Part shown: positions 1 through 8,569 of the stretch, in pieces
How positions within the stretch are numbered: position 1 is the first letter of the stretch
Layout of the letters: each line of letters begins with the position of its first letter
From: Rhodococcus spelaei
Lineage (GTDB): Bacteria; Actinomycetota; Actinomycetes; Mycobacteriales; Mycobacteriaceae
Length of the DNA: 64,000 bases
NCBI RefSeq assembly: GCF_006704125.1
Contig: NZ_VIGH01000007.1
Coordinates: 1 to 64,000 of the forward strand
Reading direction: 5' to 3'
Translations under genes and position numbers: made by a program
Notes under the pieces: generated by a model
Seen by the model: only the letters and a program-made list of their open reading frames with translations
What the model was told of the DNA's origin: nothing
Databases searched by the model: none

Positions 1-563
1 TTGCCCGGCGTCGGCGACCGCCTTCGGGGTCGAGGACCGGGCGAGTTCGGCTGGGGGTCCCTCCCTGCACGAAGTGCTTGGGGGCGGATCTGTTCGGCGA
101 CCTCCACGGCGGCGGGGTCGACGGCGCGGGGGATTTTGCCGAGTACGCCGCGGATCTCGTGGACGTGGTCGGGGCCGATGGCGCCGTCGCGTTGTGCGGT
201 GGCGGTGGCGGGCAGGTCGGGGGGTAGTTGTTCGCCGGTGGGGTGGTGCCAGGTGCCGACCTTTTTCGATGCCGCGACCCGACGGGCCGCGTCGCCGGCC
301 GACAGGCGCAGGGTCGCGATGAGGAAGGTGTTGATCGTCGAGCAGTCGTGTTTGTCGGGCAGGGACCGTTCCACGGATTCGACGATCAGGCGGGTCCCGA
401 CCGCCGCAGCCTTGCGCAGCGACATCTCCAGGCGCTGCACCGTCTCAACGATCGCGGCATCCGACAGCCCGGACAAACCACAAGTGAGCAACCCGTCGAC
501 GGCGGCGTCGAGGTCGGTCAGGTGTGCTGCTACCTGCGCGCCCCCACCCGCTCTCGAATACAT
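1..563 (-). pseudogene. DUF222 / 13E12-repeat family protein, frame-broken, 3' end outside window
   Basis: The minus strand reads from an ATG at 563 as a typical actinobacterial DUF222 N-terminus (MYSRAGGGAQ, then a helical region, a stretch with DAARRVAASKKVG, and VDPAAVEVAEQI). These proteins often carry a C-terminal HNH nuclease domain, which would lie beyond the window. After AEQI the frame meets an inserted palindromic segment (about 52-83) and continues as unfamiliar residues, while the family sequence ELARSSTPKAVADAG resumes in another frame at 51-1. An insert of about 32 bp, not a multiple of three, explains this. Without the insert the two halves join as a normal DUF222 sequence. I infer that the gene is disrupted in this strain, unless it is rescued by frameshifting or is an assembly artefact. 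The natural role of most DUF222 proteins is unknown. Confidence 0.7.
52..85. repeat. Small imperfect-palindrome insert inside the DUF222 gene
   Basis: On the plus strand this segment begins TGGGGGTCCCTCCC and ends AGTGCTTGGGGG, with a GCAC/GTGC hairpin core around 68-77. It separates two reading frames of the same DUF222 protein, so it looks inserted. From memory, very similar short palindromes recur in Rhodococcus intergenic DNA, which would fit a REP/MITE-like dispersed element. No second copy was found in this window. Confidence 0.55.
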
Positions 564-719
564 GTTCGAAACACTAGCGCGAGGCACCGACAAAAAGCTG
601 CCGTGATACTTGGCGCTGCAGGCAGCGTGCATGCTCCCTCAGTCGGAGTCGCAGTCCTCGTCCGCGGCTCCGCACTGGGCGGCACCTTCCCGACGACACG
701 CTGATCGCGGCTGCGTCCT

Positions 720-1948
<1,229 letters not shown>

Positions 1949-1984
1949 TCACTCCGTCCGATCGCGTTGCACGTCGAGGCAAGC

Positions 1985-2869
1985 CTACGCAACCGCACCG
2001 TCACCCCGGTGGGCGGTGATGAGCTGGCTGGACTGGGCCGGGTCGGGCGTCCAGTTGTCGAGCGCGCGTCCGTACCGCGCTGCCACCTCCGCGGCCCGCA
2101 CGACGTCGACTGCCCAGCCGTGCTCGGTGAGCCAGTCGGCGGGCCGGTAGTCCTCCTGGTCGGGCCACAGGTCCCGCATGTCGACGCCGAATCGGACGCT
2201 CATGTCGTGGAACCGCGCATGCTTCAGAACCTCGCCGACGTCGTCGACGTGTTCGGCGGCGATCCGGCTGCCGCGCGCGGACAGCTCGTGTACGCGGCGG
2301 AACACGCTGTCCTTCGCCTCGTTCGGCAGGAACGGCAGCAGCCCCTCGGCAAGCCAGGCGGTCGGGCGCGAGACATCGAAATCACGCTCTCGTAGCGCGT
2401 TCGCCCAGTCCTCGCGCAGGTCCACCGCGACCGTTCGACGCTCGGCTCTGGGCGTCGCCCCGCGGTCCGAAAGCACTCCGTCCTTGAACCCGAGCACCTT
2501 CGGCGCGTCCAGTTCGTACACGACGGTCCCGGCCGGCCAATCCAGCCGGTAGGCCCGCACGTCCAACCCGGCGGCGAGCAACACCACCTGCCGCACCCCG
2601 GCGGCGGACGCATCAGCGAAGTACTCGTCGAAGTACCGCGACCGCACCCCCGTGTAGGTGGCCATGACCGACCACGGGATGTCGGGATCGGTGTCGTCGT
2701 CGATCCGGGTCGGCATCGGAACCGGCGGCGCCGCCGCGCGCACGAATGCCTCGGCGTACGGATCGGACACCAGTGCGTCCTGCCGGCACGTCTCCATGGC
2801 GCGGCCCGCAGCGACGCCGAGCGCGGTGATGCCCACACCGGTGACGATGTCCCACTCTGCCTGCTGCAT
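1985..2869 (-). CDS. SAM-dependent methyltransferase, mycobacterial TIGR00027/LCM-like family
   Basis: A 294-residue class I methyltransferase of the large actinobacterial family related to leucine carboxyl methyltransferases. Diagnostic stretches are LAAGLDVRAYRLDWPAG followed by TVVYELDAPKVLGFK (the SAM-binding GxD and acidic loop) and TAWLAEGLLPFLP in the middle. Members are usually annotated as putative O-methyltransferases, and substrates are mostly unknown. It lies just upstream of dapB on the same strand with a 45-bp gap and is divergent from the GntR gene. No operon partner indicates a substrate. Confidence 0.85.
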   Translation of the reverse strand: MQQAEWDIVTGVGITALGVAAGRAMETCRQDALVSDPYAEAFVRAAAPPVPMPTRIDDDTDPDIPWSVMATYTGVRSRYFDEYFADASAAGVRQVVLLAAGLDVRAYRLDWPAGTVVYELDAPKVLGFKDGVLSDRGATPRAERRTVAVDLREDWANALRERDFDVSRPTAWLAEGLLPFLPNEAKDSVFRRVHELSARGSRIAAEHVDDVGEVLKHARFHDMSVRFGVDMRDLWPDQEDYRPADWLTEHGWAVDVVRAAEVAARYGRALDNWTPDPAQSSQLITAHRGDGAVA

Positions 2870-3033
2870 GCTCGCTCACCCTTCGTGCCGACCGACGAGG
2901 ACCGGTGCGATCCCGCACCCGGGCACGGCGCGTCGATCGTCGGCCCAGGTCTCGGGCGCATCGGATGGCGTGGTCCTCAGGCTAGTCCTCGCCGAGCCCG
3001 CCGGGCATGCGCCGCACATCCACAACGCGACGA

Positions 3034-3053
3034 GTCATCAGACGTCTGATGAC
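3034..3053. promoter_or_regulatory. Perfect 20-bp palindrome, candidate GntR operator
   Basis: GTCATCAGACGTCTGATGAC is identical to its reverse complement. It lies 41 bp upstream of the GTG of the GntR-family gene, in the divergent spacer shared with the methyltransferase gene. FadR-subfamily GntR regulators bind palindromes of about this size and usually regulate themselves, so this is the obvious operator. The binding assignment is inference. Confidence 0.6.
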
Positions 3054-3094
3054 GGTGCTAGCCTCGGAGCCGGACGAACGTCGAAGGGACCTAT

Positions 3095-3799
3095 GTGGTG
3101 GTCGATCGAGTACCCCTGCGCACCGGCCCGCTGGTGCCCCGCGTCGAGCAGGTGCTGCGCGAGCGCATCAGCGCCGGCGACTGGGCCGTCGCGCAACGAA
3201 TCCCTAACGAGGCCGCACTCGCGACGGAACTCGGCGTCGGGCGTTCGTCTGTCCGCGAGGCGATCCGCCTGATCGCCCGCGACGGCCTGCTCGACGTCCG
3301 GCACGGCGTGGGGACCTTCGTCACCGAGCCCCCCGACGACGACGGCGATCTGGGACGCCTGCTCCGGCGCGCACGACTGCTCGAGGTCTGCGAAGCGCGC
3401 ACGGCGCTCGAGGTCGAGGCAGCGCGGCTGGCGGCCGAACGGGCACGCCCCGATGAGCTCACCGCGTTGCGCGACCGACTCGGCAGGCGCCACGACAGCA
3501 ACGGACCACGGGAGTCGGCGCCCGATCGTTTCGTCGCCGCCGACCTCGACTTTCATCGTGGCGTGGTCGATCTCGCTGGAAATCAGGTGCTGTCCGCGCT
3601 GTTCACCTCGGTGTTGCCGCTGCTGCACACGGCAATGGTCGAACTGGTCACCGGAGAACCCGAGCTGCCCGACACCTCGTGCGCCCACGACGACCTGCTC
3701 GCGGCACTCGAGCGGGGCGACCCGGATGGCGCGGAAGCGGCAACCCGCGCGAACCTCGACACGATCATGACCCAGCTCCGGGAAGGCGGCGCACGATGA
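3095..3799 (+). CDS. GntR-family (FadR subfamily) transcriptional regulator
   Basis: A 234-residue protein with an N-terminal winged helix-turn-helix (about 10-75; NEAALATELGVGRSSVREA is the recognition region, ending in DVRHGVGTFV) and a C-terminal helical FCD ligand domain containing the DLDFHRGVV metal/ligand motif. The start is the GTG at 3095 behind the purine-rich GAAGGGA at 3083-3089. Its stop overlaps the ATG of the ABC ATPase by 4 bp, so the two are cotranscribed. A perfect palindrome just upstream suggests autoregulation. The effector is not predictable; FCD domains usually bind small organic acids. Confidence 0.9.
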   Translation: MVVDRVPLRTGPLVPRVEQVLRERISAGDWAVAQRIPNEAALATELGVGRSSVREAIRLIARDGLLDVRHGVGTFVTEPPDDDGDLGRLLRRARLLEVCEARTALEVEAARLAAERARPDELTALRDRLGRRHDSNGPRESAPDRFVAADLDFHRGVVDLAGNQVLSALFTSVLPLLHTAMVELVTGEPELPDTSCAHDDLLAALERGDPDGAEAATRANLDTIMTQLREGGAR

Positions 3800-4614
3800 C
3801 CGATCGAACCGATACCGCGGTACTCGCCGCCGACTCCGTCGACCTGGTGCGCGGCGGGCGGTACCTGCTGCGGGACGTCACCCTGCGAATCTCGCCAGGC
3901 GAGCACTGGGTCCTGCTCGGCGCCAACGGCGCCGGCAAGAGCACGCTGCTGAGTCTGCTCGGGGCGGTGGAGCACCCCACCCACGGCACTGTGCACGTCC
4001 TCGGTCACCAGCTGGGCCGGGTGGACATGCGTGAACTCCGCGCGCACATCGGCCACGTCAATCCTCGGCACCGGCTCGACGCGCCGCTGACGGTCACCGA
4101 CGTGGTCCTGACCGGGTTGACCAGCACGCCGGAGATTCTCGCGCGCTGGGAGCCGACGCAGGGGCAACGCGACCGGGCCGACTCTCTGATCGGCCTGCTC
4201 GGCATGACCGCGCGCGCGGACGCGAGGTGGCCGAACCTGTCCCAGGGCGAACGGGGCCGGGCGCTGATCGCCCGTGCCCTCATGCCGGAGCCGAGCGTGC
4301 TGCTCCTCGACGAACCCGCGACCGGTCTCGATGTCGCCGCACGCGAACAGCTCCTGACCGCTCTCGACGTCATGCGCACCGAGCATCCGTCGGTGGCCAG
4401 CGTCCTGGTGACCCATCACCTGGAGGAGATCCCGACGACCACGACGCACGCCGCGCTGCTGCGCGACGGACAGATGCTCGCCGCGGGACCGGTGTCGGAC
4501 GTGCTGACCACCAGTCGGGTCAGCGAGTGTTTCGACCACCCCGTCACCATCGGCCGCGAGCACGGACGCTGGACGGCACGCTCGGGCGTGCCGGTCGCGG
4601 CCGCGCCGGGCTGA
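3796..4614 (+). CDS. Stand-alone ABC transporter ATP-binding protein
   Basis: A 272-residue single nucleotide-binding domain: Walker A GANGAGKST at 42-50, signature LSQGE at 148-152, Walker B VLLLDEP at 168-174, D-loop ATGLD and switch H207. The ATG at 3796 overlaps the stop of the GntR gene; an open frame continues upstream but lies inside the GntR gene. No permease or binding protein is adjacent, and the usual Q-loop glutamine is not obvious (HVNPRH near 87-92). It resembles the ModF/YlmA-type cytoplasmic ABC proteins, whose partners are often unlinked or absent. It is not an MceG-type ATPase by context. Confidence 0.85.
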   Translation: MTDRTDTAVLAADSVDLVRGGRYLLRDVTLRISPGEHWVLLGANGAGKSTLLSLLGAVEHPTHGTVHVLGHQLGRVDMRELRAHIGHVNPRHRLDAPLTVTDVVLTGLTSTPEILARWEPTQGQRDRADSLIGLLGMTARADARWPNLSQGERGRALIARALMPEPSVLLLDEPATGLDVAAREQLLTALDVMRTEHPSVASVLVTHHLEEIPTTTTHAALLRDGQMLAAGPVSDVLTTSRVSECFDHPVTIGREHGRWTARSGVPVAAAPG

Positions 4615-4631
4615 CGGCGCGTGCCTGCCGG

Positions 4632-5738
4632 TCAGTCGAAAACGATCACCTGGCGGACGGCGTGGCCGTCGGCCAGTTCGTCCATGCCGCGGTTGATGTC
4701 CTCGAGAGCGATGCGCGAGGAGATCAGCTTCTCGACCGGTAGGCATCCGTCGCGCCACATCTGCGCATAGACCGGAATGTCGCGGGACGGCACCGCGGAT
4801 CCCAGGTAGCTGCCGACGATCGTGCGCGCCTCGGCCACCAGTGCGAGCGGTGAGATCGACGACCGGGCCTCCGGGTTCGGCAGCCCGACGGTGACCGTGA
4901 CGCCTCCCGGCGCGGTCGCCGCTACCGCGGTTTCGAACGCCCGGGAATTGCCCGCCGCCTCGACCACGATGTCGGCTCGCACGCCCCGCTCGGCCAGTTC
5001 CGTCGGCGTGTACACGGCGGTGGCCCCGAGTTCGGTTGCAGTGGCGAGCTTGTCGGTCATCGAGTCGACGCCGATCACCTCGCCGTGCCTGAGGGAGACC
5101 GCTGCGAGTACCGCGGCCATGCCCACTCCCCCGAGGCCGACCACCATGATCGAATCGCCCGCCGCCGGGTGTGCCGCATTGAGCACAGCACCGCCCCCGG
5201 TCAGCACTGCGCAGCCGAGCACCGCCGCGATCTCCGGCGGAACGTCGTCGCCCACCGGCACGACCGAGCGACGGTCCACCACTGCGTGCGTCGCGAAACC
5301 GGACACCCCGAGGTGATGATGCACCGCGCCGCCGTCGCGGGTCAGGCGCCGGCCACCGCCGAGCAGCACGCCCGCGTTGTTCGCGGCGCTGCCCGCACTG
5401 CACGGCATCCGGCCGTCCGTCCCGCATCCGGCGCACTTGCCGCAACGCGGCAGGAAGGTCATCACCACGCGGTCCCCGACCGCGATGTCGGACACCCCCG
5501 CACCGAGCTCCTCGACCCGTCCGGAGGCCTCGTGCCCGAGCAGCATCGGCACCGGACGCACCCGATTGCCGTCCACCACCGACAGGTCCGAGTGGCACAG
5601 CCCGGCGGCCTCGATCCGGACCAGCAGCTCACCCGGTCCGGGCGGGTCCAGTTCGAGGTCCGAGATGCTGATCGGTCGAGACTGCGCGAACGGTCGCGGA
5701 CGGCCGATCTCCTCGAGTACCGCTCCGCGTATCCGCAT
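4632..5738 (-). CDS. Zinc-dependent medium-chain alcohol dehydrogenase
   Basis: A 368-residue MDR-superfamily NAD(P)-dependent dehydrogenase. Catalytic-zinc ligands are C48 (with H49, S50, D51) and H69-E70 in GHEASG; the structural-zinc lobe is C99-x2-C102-x2-C105-x7-C113. A nucleotide-binding GLGGVG motif lies in the middle (VVGLGGVGMAAV). The overall form resembles the class III / NAD-dependent group acting on primary alcohols or thiol-hemiacetals. It ends 17 bp from the convergent ABC ATPase and begins 18 bp after the M16 peptidase gene, so it may be the last gene of that transcript. Substrate unknown. Confidence 0.92.
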   Translation of the reverse strand: MRIRGAVLEEIGRPRPFAQSRPISISDLELDPPGPGELLVRIEAAGLCHSDLSVVDGNRVRPVPMLLGHEASGRVEELGAGVSDIAVGDRVVMTFLPRCGKCAGCGTDGRMPCSAGSAANNAGVLLGGGRRLTRDGGAVHHHLGVSGFATHAVVDRRSVVPVGDDVPPEIAAVLGCAVLTGGGAVLNAAHPAAGDSIMVVGLGGVGMAAVLAAVSLRHGEVIGVDSMTDKLATATELGATAVYTPTELAERGVRADIVVEAAGNSRAFETAVAATAPGGVTVTVGLPNPEARSSISPLALVAEARTIVGSYLGSAVPSRDIPVYAQMWRDGCLPVEKLISSRIALEDINRGMDELADGHAVRQVIVFD

Positions 5739-5756
5739 CCGCTACCTCCGGGTCGT

Positions 5757-7100
5757 TCAGACGATGCCGCGCACGACCGCCGGCAGATCACGCTTGCGCT
5801 TGTAGGGTCCGACCACCGAGGCGGCGAACGGTCGGGTCAACAGCATCGCCGCGACCTCCCGTACCTCCTCGTTGGTCACCGCGTCGATCCGCTTCAGCGT
5901 CTCGGTGATGCTCCGGTGACTGCCGTAGTTCAGCTCGGCGCGGCCGATGCGATGCATCCGCGAGCCGGAATCCTCCAGTCCCAGAACCATTCCGCCGCGG
6001 ATCGACCCCTTCGCCCGCGCGCACTCCGCCTCGGTGATGCCGTTCGAGGCCACTTGCGCGAGCACCTCACGGATCAGCGTCGTCACCTCGGCGAGGTTGT
6101 CCGGCTGGCAGCCTGCGTACACCGAGAACGCACCGGTGTCGGCGAAGGTGTCCACGCTGGAGTACACCGAGTAGGCGAGACCACGCGACTCCCGAATCTC
6201 CTGGAACAGACGGGAACTGAGGCCGCCGCCGACGGCCGTGTTGAGCACCGAGAGCGCCCACCGATGCCCTTCGTGCCGGCCGAGTGCGCGTACGCCGAGC
6301 GACAGGTGCGCCTGTTCCCCGTCGTGTTCGATCAGGCTCAACGCGGGAGTGGTGCGCAATCGCAACCGGCCCTCGCGTCGCGGCGCGGGCTCGGCGCCGT
6401 CGTGCACGTGCCCGGCGAAACTGCGTCGCACCATCTCGACGGTCTGCTCGTGGTCGATGTTGCCCGCTACCGCGACCACCATCCGCTGCGGGGTGTACCG
6501 GCGGACATGGAACGAGTGCAGTTGCGACCGGGTCATCGCCTCGATCGACTCGGTGCTGCCGATCACCGGCCGACCGACCGGGTGGTCGCCGAACAGCGCG
6601 GTCAGGAAGTCGTCGCCGAGCAGGTCCTCGGGGTCGTCGTCGCGCATCGAAATCTCCTCGAGCACCACCTGCCGCTCGACGTCCACGTCCGAGGACCGGC
6701 ACCGGCCGCGCAGGACCACGTCGCTGACCAGATCGATCGCGAGCGCGAGGTCCTCGTCGAGGACGTGCGCGTAGAAACAGGTGTGCTCGCGGGAGGTGAA
6801 GGCGTTGAGCTCGCCGCCGATCCCGTCGACCACCTGCGCGATCTCGAGGGCGCTGCGCGTCGGCGTCGACTTGAAGAGCAGGTGCTCGAGGAAATGGGCC
6901 GCACCGGCCACCGACGGTTGCTCGTCACGCGACCCGACACCCACCCAGATACCCACGGACGCCGAGCGGACGCCGGGCATGTGCTCGGTGACGACCCGCA
7001 GGCCGCCGGGGAGCACCGTGCGCTGGACGCCCGATGCCGGGGTTCGGGTCTTCGACTTGCGGGTGAGTGTGGTCGTGCGACTGCGATCTTTCGTTGCCAT
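5757..7100 (-). CDS. pepR: M16 family zinc peptidase (PepR-type)
   Basis: A 447-residue processing-peptidase-like metalloprotease. The inverted zinc motif HFLEH lies at 69-73 inside SVAGAAHFLEHLLFKST, followed by the M16 core (TCFYAHVLDEDL, then VVLEEISMRDDDPED) and the C-terminal inactive-domain sequence GLSSRLFQEIRESRGLAYSVYSS. The ATG at 7100 begins MATKDRSR; the frame stays open upstream but that part lacks family similarity. In M. tuberculosis the homologue (Rv2782c) directly follows gpsI/pnp. Here the nar operon is inserted between them, so pepR probably relies on nar read-through or its own promoter in the 55-bp gap. Confidence 0.93.
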   Translation of the reverse strand: MATKDRSRTTTLTRKSKTRTPASGVQRTVLPGGLRVVTEHMPGVRSASVGIWVGVGSRDEQPSVAGAAHFLEHLLFKSTPTRSALEIAQVVDGIGGELNAFTSREHTCFYAHVLDEDLALAIDLVSDVVLRGRCRSSDVDVERQVVLEEISMRDDDPEDLLGDDFLTALFGDHPVGRPVIGSTESIEAMTRSQLHSFHVRRYTPQRMVVAVAGNIDHEQTVEMVRRSFAGHVHDGAEPAPRREGRLRLRTTPALSLIEHDGEQAHLSLGVRALGRHEGHRWALSVLNTAVGGGLSSRLFQEIRESRGLAYSVYSSVDTFADTGAFSVYAGCQPDNLAEVTTLIREVLAQVASNGITEAECARAKGSIRGGMVLGLEDSGSRMHRIGRAELNYGSHRSITETLKRIDAVTNEEVREVAAMLLTRPFAASVVGPYKRKRDLPAVVRGIV

Positions 7101-7155
7101 TAGAAGTCCACACAGTACACACCGCGCCGAGCGCCGATTCCGGCCGCGCCCGAGT

Positions 7156-7887
7156 TCACCAGCCTCGGCGGTGCGGCTGCGAGCCGACCAGTTCACCCTT
7201 GCCCGCGGCCTCGCGGCTGCGGTAGACGATGTAGGGCCGGAACAGGTAGCCGAACGGCGCACTGAAGGCGTGCACCAGCCGGGTGAACGGCCACAGCGCG
7301 AACAGCACCAGCGCGATCGTCACGTGGATCTGGAACGACGCCGGCGCCTGCGTCATCAGATCGCCCTTCGGCTGCAGGTACCAGATCGACCGGAACCACG
7401 GCGAGACCGTCTCCCGGTAGTTGAGGGCCTCGTTGCCCTCGAACGCACCGATCGTCGTCGTCGCCAGCCCGGCGACGATCGCGGCGACCAGCACCACGTA
7501 CATCACCTTGTCGTTGACGGTGGTGGCCGAGAACACCGGGCCGGTCGAGCGGCGACGGTAGATCAGCAGGCCGACGCCGACCAGCGTGGCGACACCCGCG
7601 ATGACGCCGGGTACGGCCGCACCCCAGTGGTACATGTGTTCGCTGACGCCGATCGCCTCGGTCCACGACTCGGGGATGACGAGGCCGATGACGTGCCCGA
7701 GGATCACCACCAGGATCCCGAAGTGGAACAGCGGACTCGCAATCCGCAGCAGCCTGCTCTCGTACAGCTGCGAGGAGCGGGTCGTCCAACCGAACTTGTC
7801 GTAGCGGTAGCGCCACCACGTCCCGACCACCAGAATCGCGAGTGTCACGTAGGGAACGACGTCCCAGTAGATCTCTCCGGCCGACAT
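7156..7887 (-). CDS. narI: Respiratory nitrate reductase gamma subunit (cytochrome b)
   Basis: A 243-residue integral membrane protein with five hydrophobic segments; it takes electrons from quinol through two b hemes and passes them to NarH. Histidines suited to heme ligation sit in the membrane segments (SPLFHFG, VVILGHVIG and, near the C-terminal segment, FQIHVTIALVLFALWPFTRLVHAFS). The ATG is at 7887, one base after the narJ stop. It is the last gene of narKGHJI. Length is normal for the family. Confidence 0.96.
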   Translation of the reverse strand: MSAGEIYWDVVPYVTLAILVVGTWWRYRYDKFGWTTRSSQLYESRLLRIASPLFHFGILVVILGHVIGLVIPESWTEAIGVSEHMYHWGAAVPGVIAGVATLVGVGLLIYRRRSTGPVFSATTVNDKVMYVVLVAAIVAGLATTTIGAFEGNEALNYRETVSPWFRSIWYLQPKGDLMTQAPASFQIHVTIALVLFALWPFTRLVHAFSAPFGYLFRPYIVYRSREAAGKGELVGSQPHRRGW

Positions 7888-7888
7888 G

Positions 7889-8569
7889 TCAGCGAGTTCC
7901 TTCCCTACGGGGGATGCGGGTCGCGTCGGTTCTACGCGGGGGCACGGTCAACGTGAACGGCTGCAGGCCGACCGCTTCGGCGGGCGGCCCGGCCATCGCC
8001 AACTCGCGGGCGCGCTGTTCGTCGCGCGCGGTGGCCGCGGGCAGCGTGCGGCTCACCGCGTCCAGCACGGCGGCGTACGGCGAGCCCGACTCGTGCAGAG
8101 CCGACGCGAGCATGTCGACGGCCGTTCGGTGCGCAACCAGCAGCCGCTCTCCTGCCTCGGCGTCGACGGTGGCCGCGAATTCCAGTACGACGGCCAGGTG
8201 GTCCGGAGTCTCACCCTCGGGCGGCCGCGCACCCGCCGCGCGGTAGGCATCGGCGAACGCGAGCATCGCCGAGCCCCGGTTCCGGGTGTCGCCGTCCGTC
8301 CAGTAGGTCAACAACAAGGTGGTCTTGCGGCGCATGTCGAAGGTGTCGACGTACCGGGTGGCCGCCTCGATCGGGTCGGTCGACTGCAGGTACCCGAGCG
8401 TCACGCCGAGGCGATCGGCGTCCTCGGGCGGCAGGAACCCGAGAACCTGCCGGATCGTCGCCAACCGATCCGGCTGCCGCGCATCGGGATACGCCAGCAG
8501 TAGTGAGGACGCCTGCCAGACGAGCCGCTTCCCGGTCCGGTCCGCGGCTGCGCGGCGGCGCAGCCTCAC
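7889..8569 (-). CDS. narJ: Nitrate reductase molybdenum cofactor assembly chaperone
   Basis: A 226-residue helical chaperone that binds apo-NarG and is needed for cofactor insertion before membrane attachment. Family hallmarks include ASSLLLAYPDARQ near the N-terminus, and YVDTFDMRRKTTLLLTYWTDGDTRNRG as the central NarJ/NarW-type motif. The GTG start at 8569 overlaps the narH stop (GTGA). The C-terminal tail is rich in proline and arginine. Confidence 0.95.
   Translation of the reverse strand: MRLRRRAAADRTGKRLVWQASSLLLAYPDARQPDRLATIRQVLGFLPPEDADRLGVTLGYLQSTDPIEAATRYVDTFDMRRKTTLLLTYWTDGDTRNRGSAMLAFADAYRAAGARPPEGETPDHLAVVLEFAATVDAEAGERLLVAHRTAVDMLASALHESGSPYAAVLDAVSRTLPAATARDEQRARELAMAGPPAEAVGLQPFTLTVPPRRTDATRIPRREGTR

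Noticed and set aside
3796-4614. The ABC ATPase as the missing Mce ATPase (MceG)
   Set aside because: It is 38 kb from the mce genes, coupled to a GntR gene, and lacks MceG-type features I would expect; MceG is usually unlinked.
3583-5598. A long minus-strand open frame over the GntR, ABC and ADH genes
   Set aside because: It overlaps three well-supported genes and lacks any recognisable domain.
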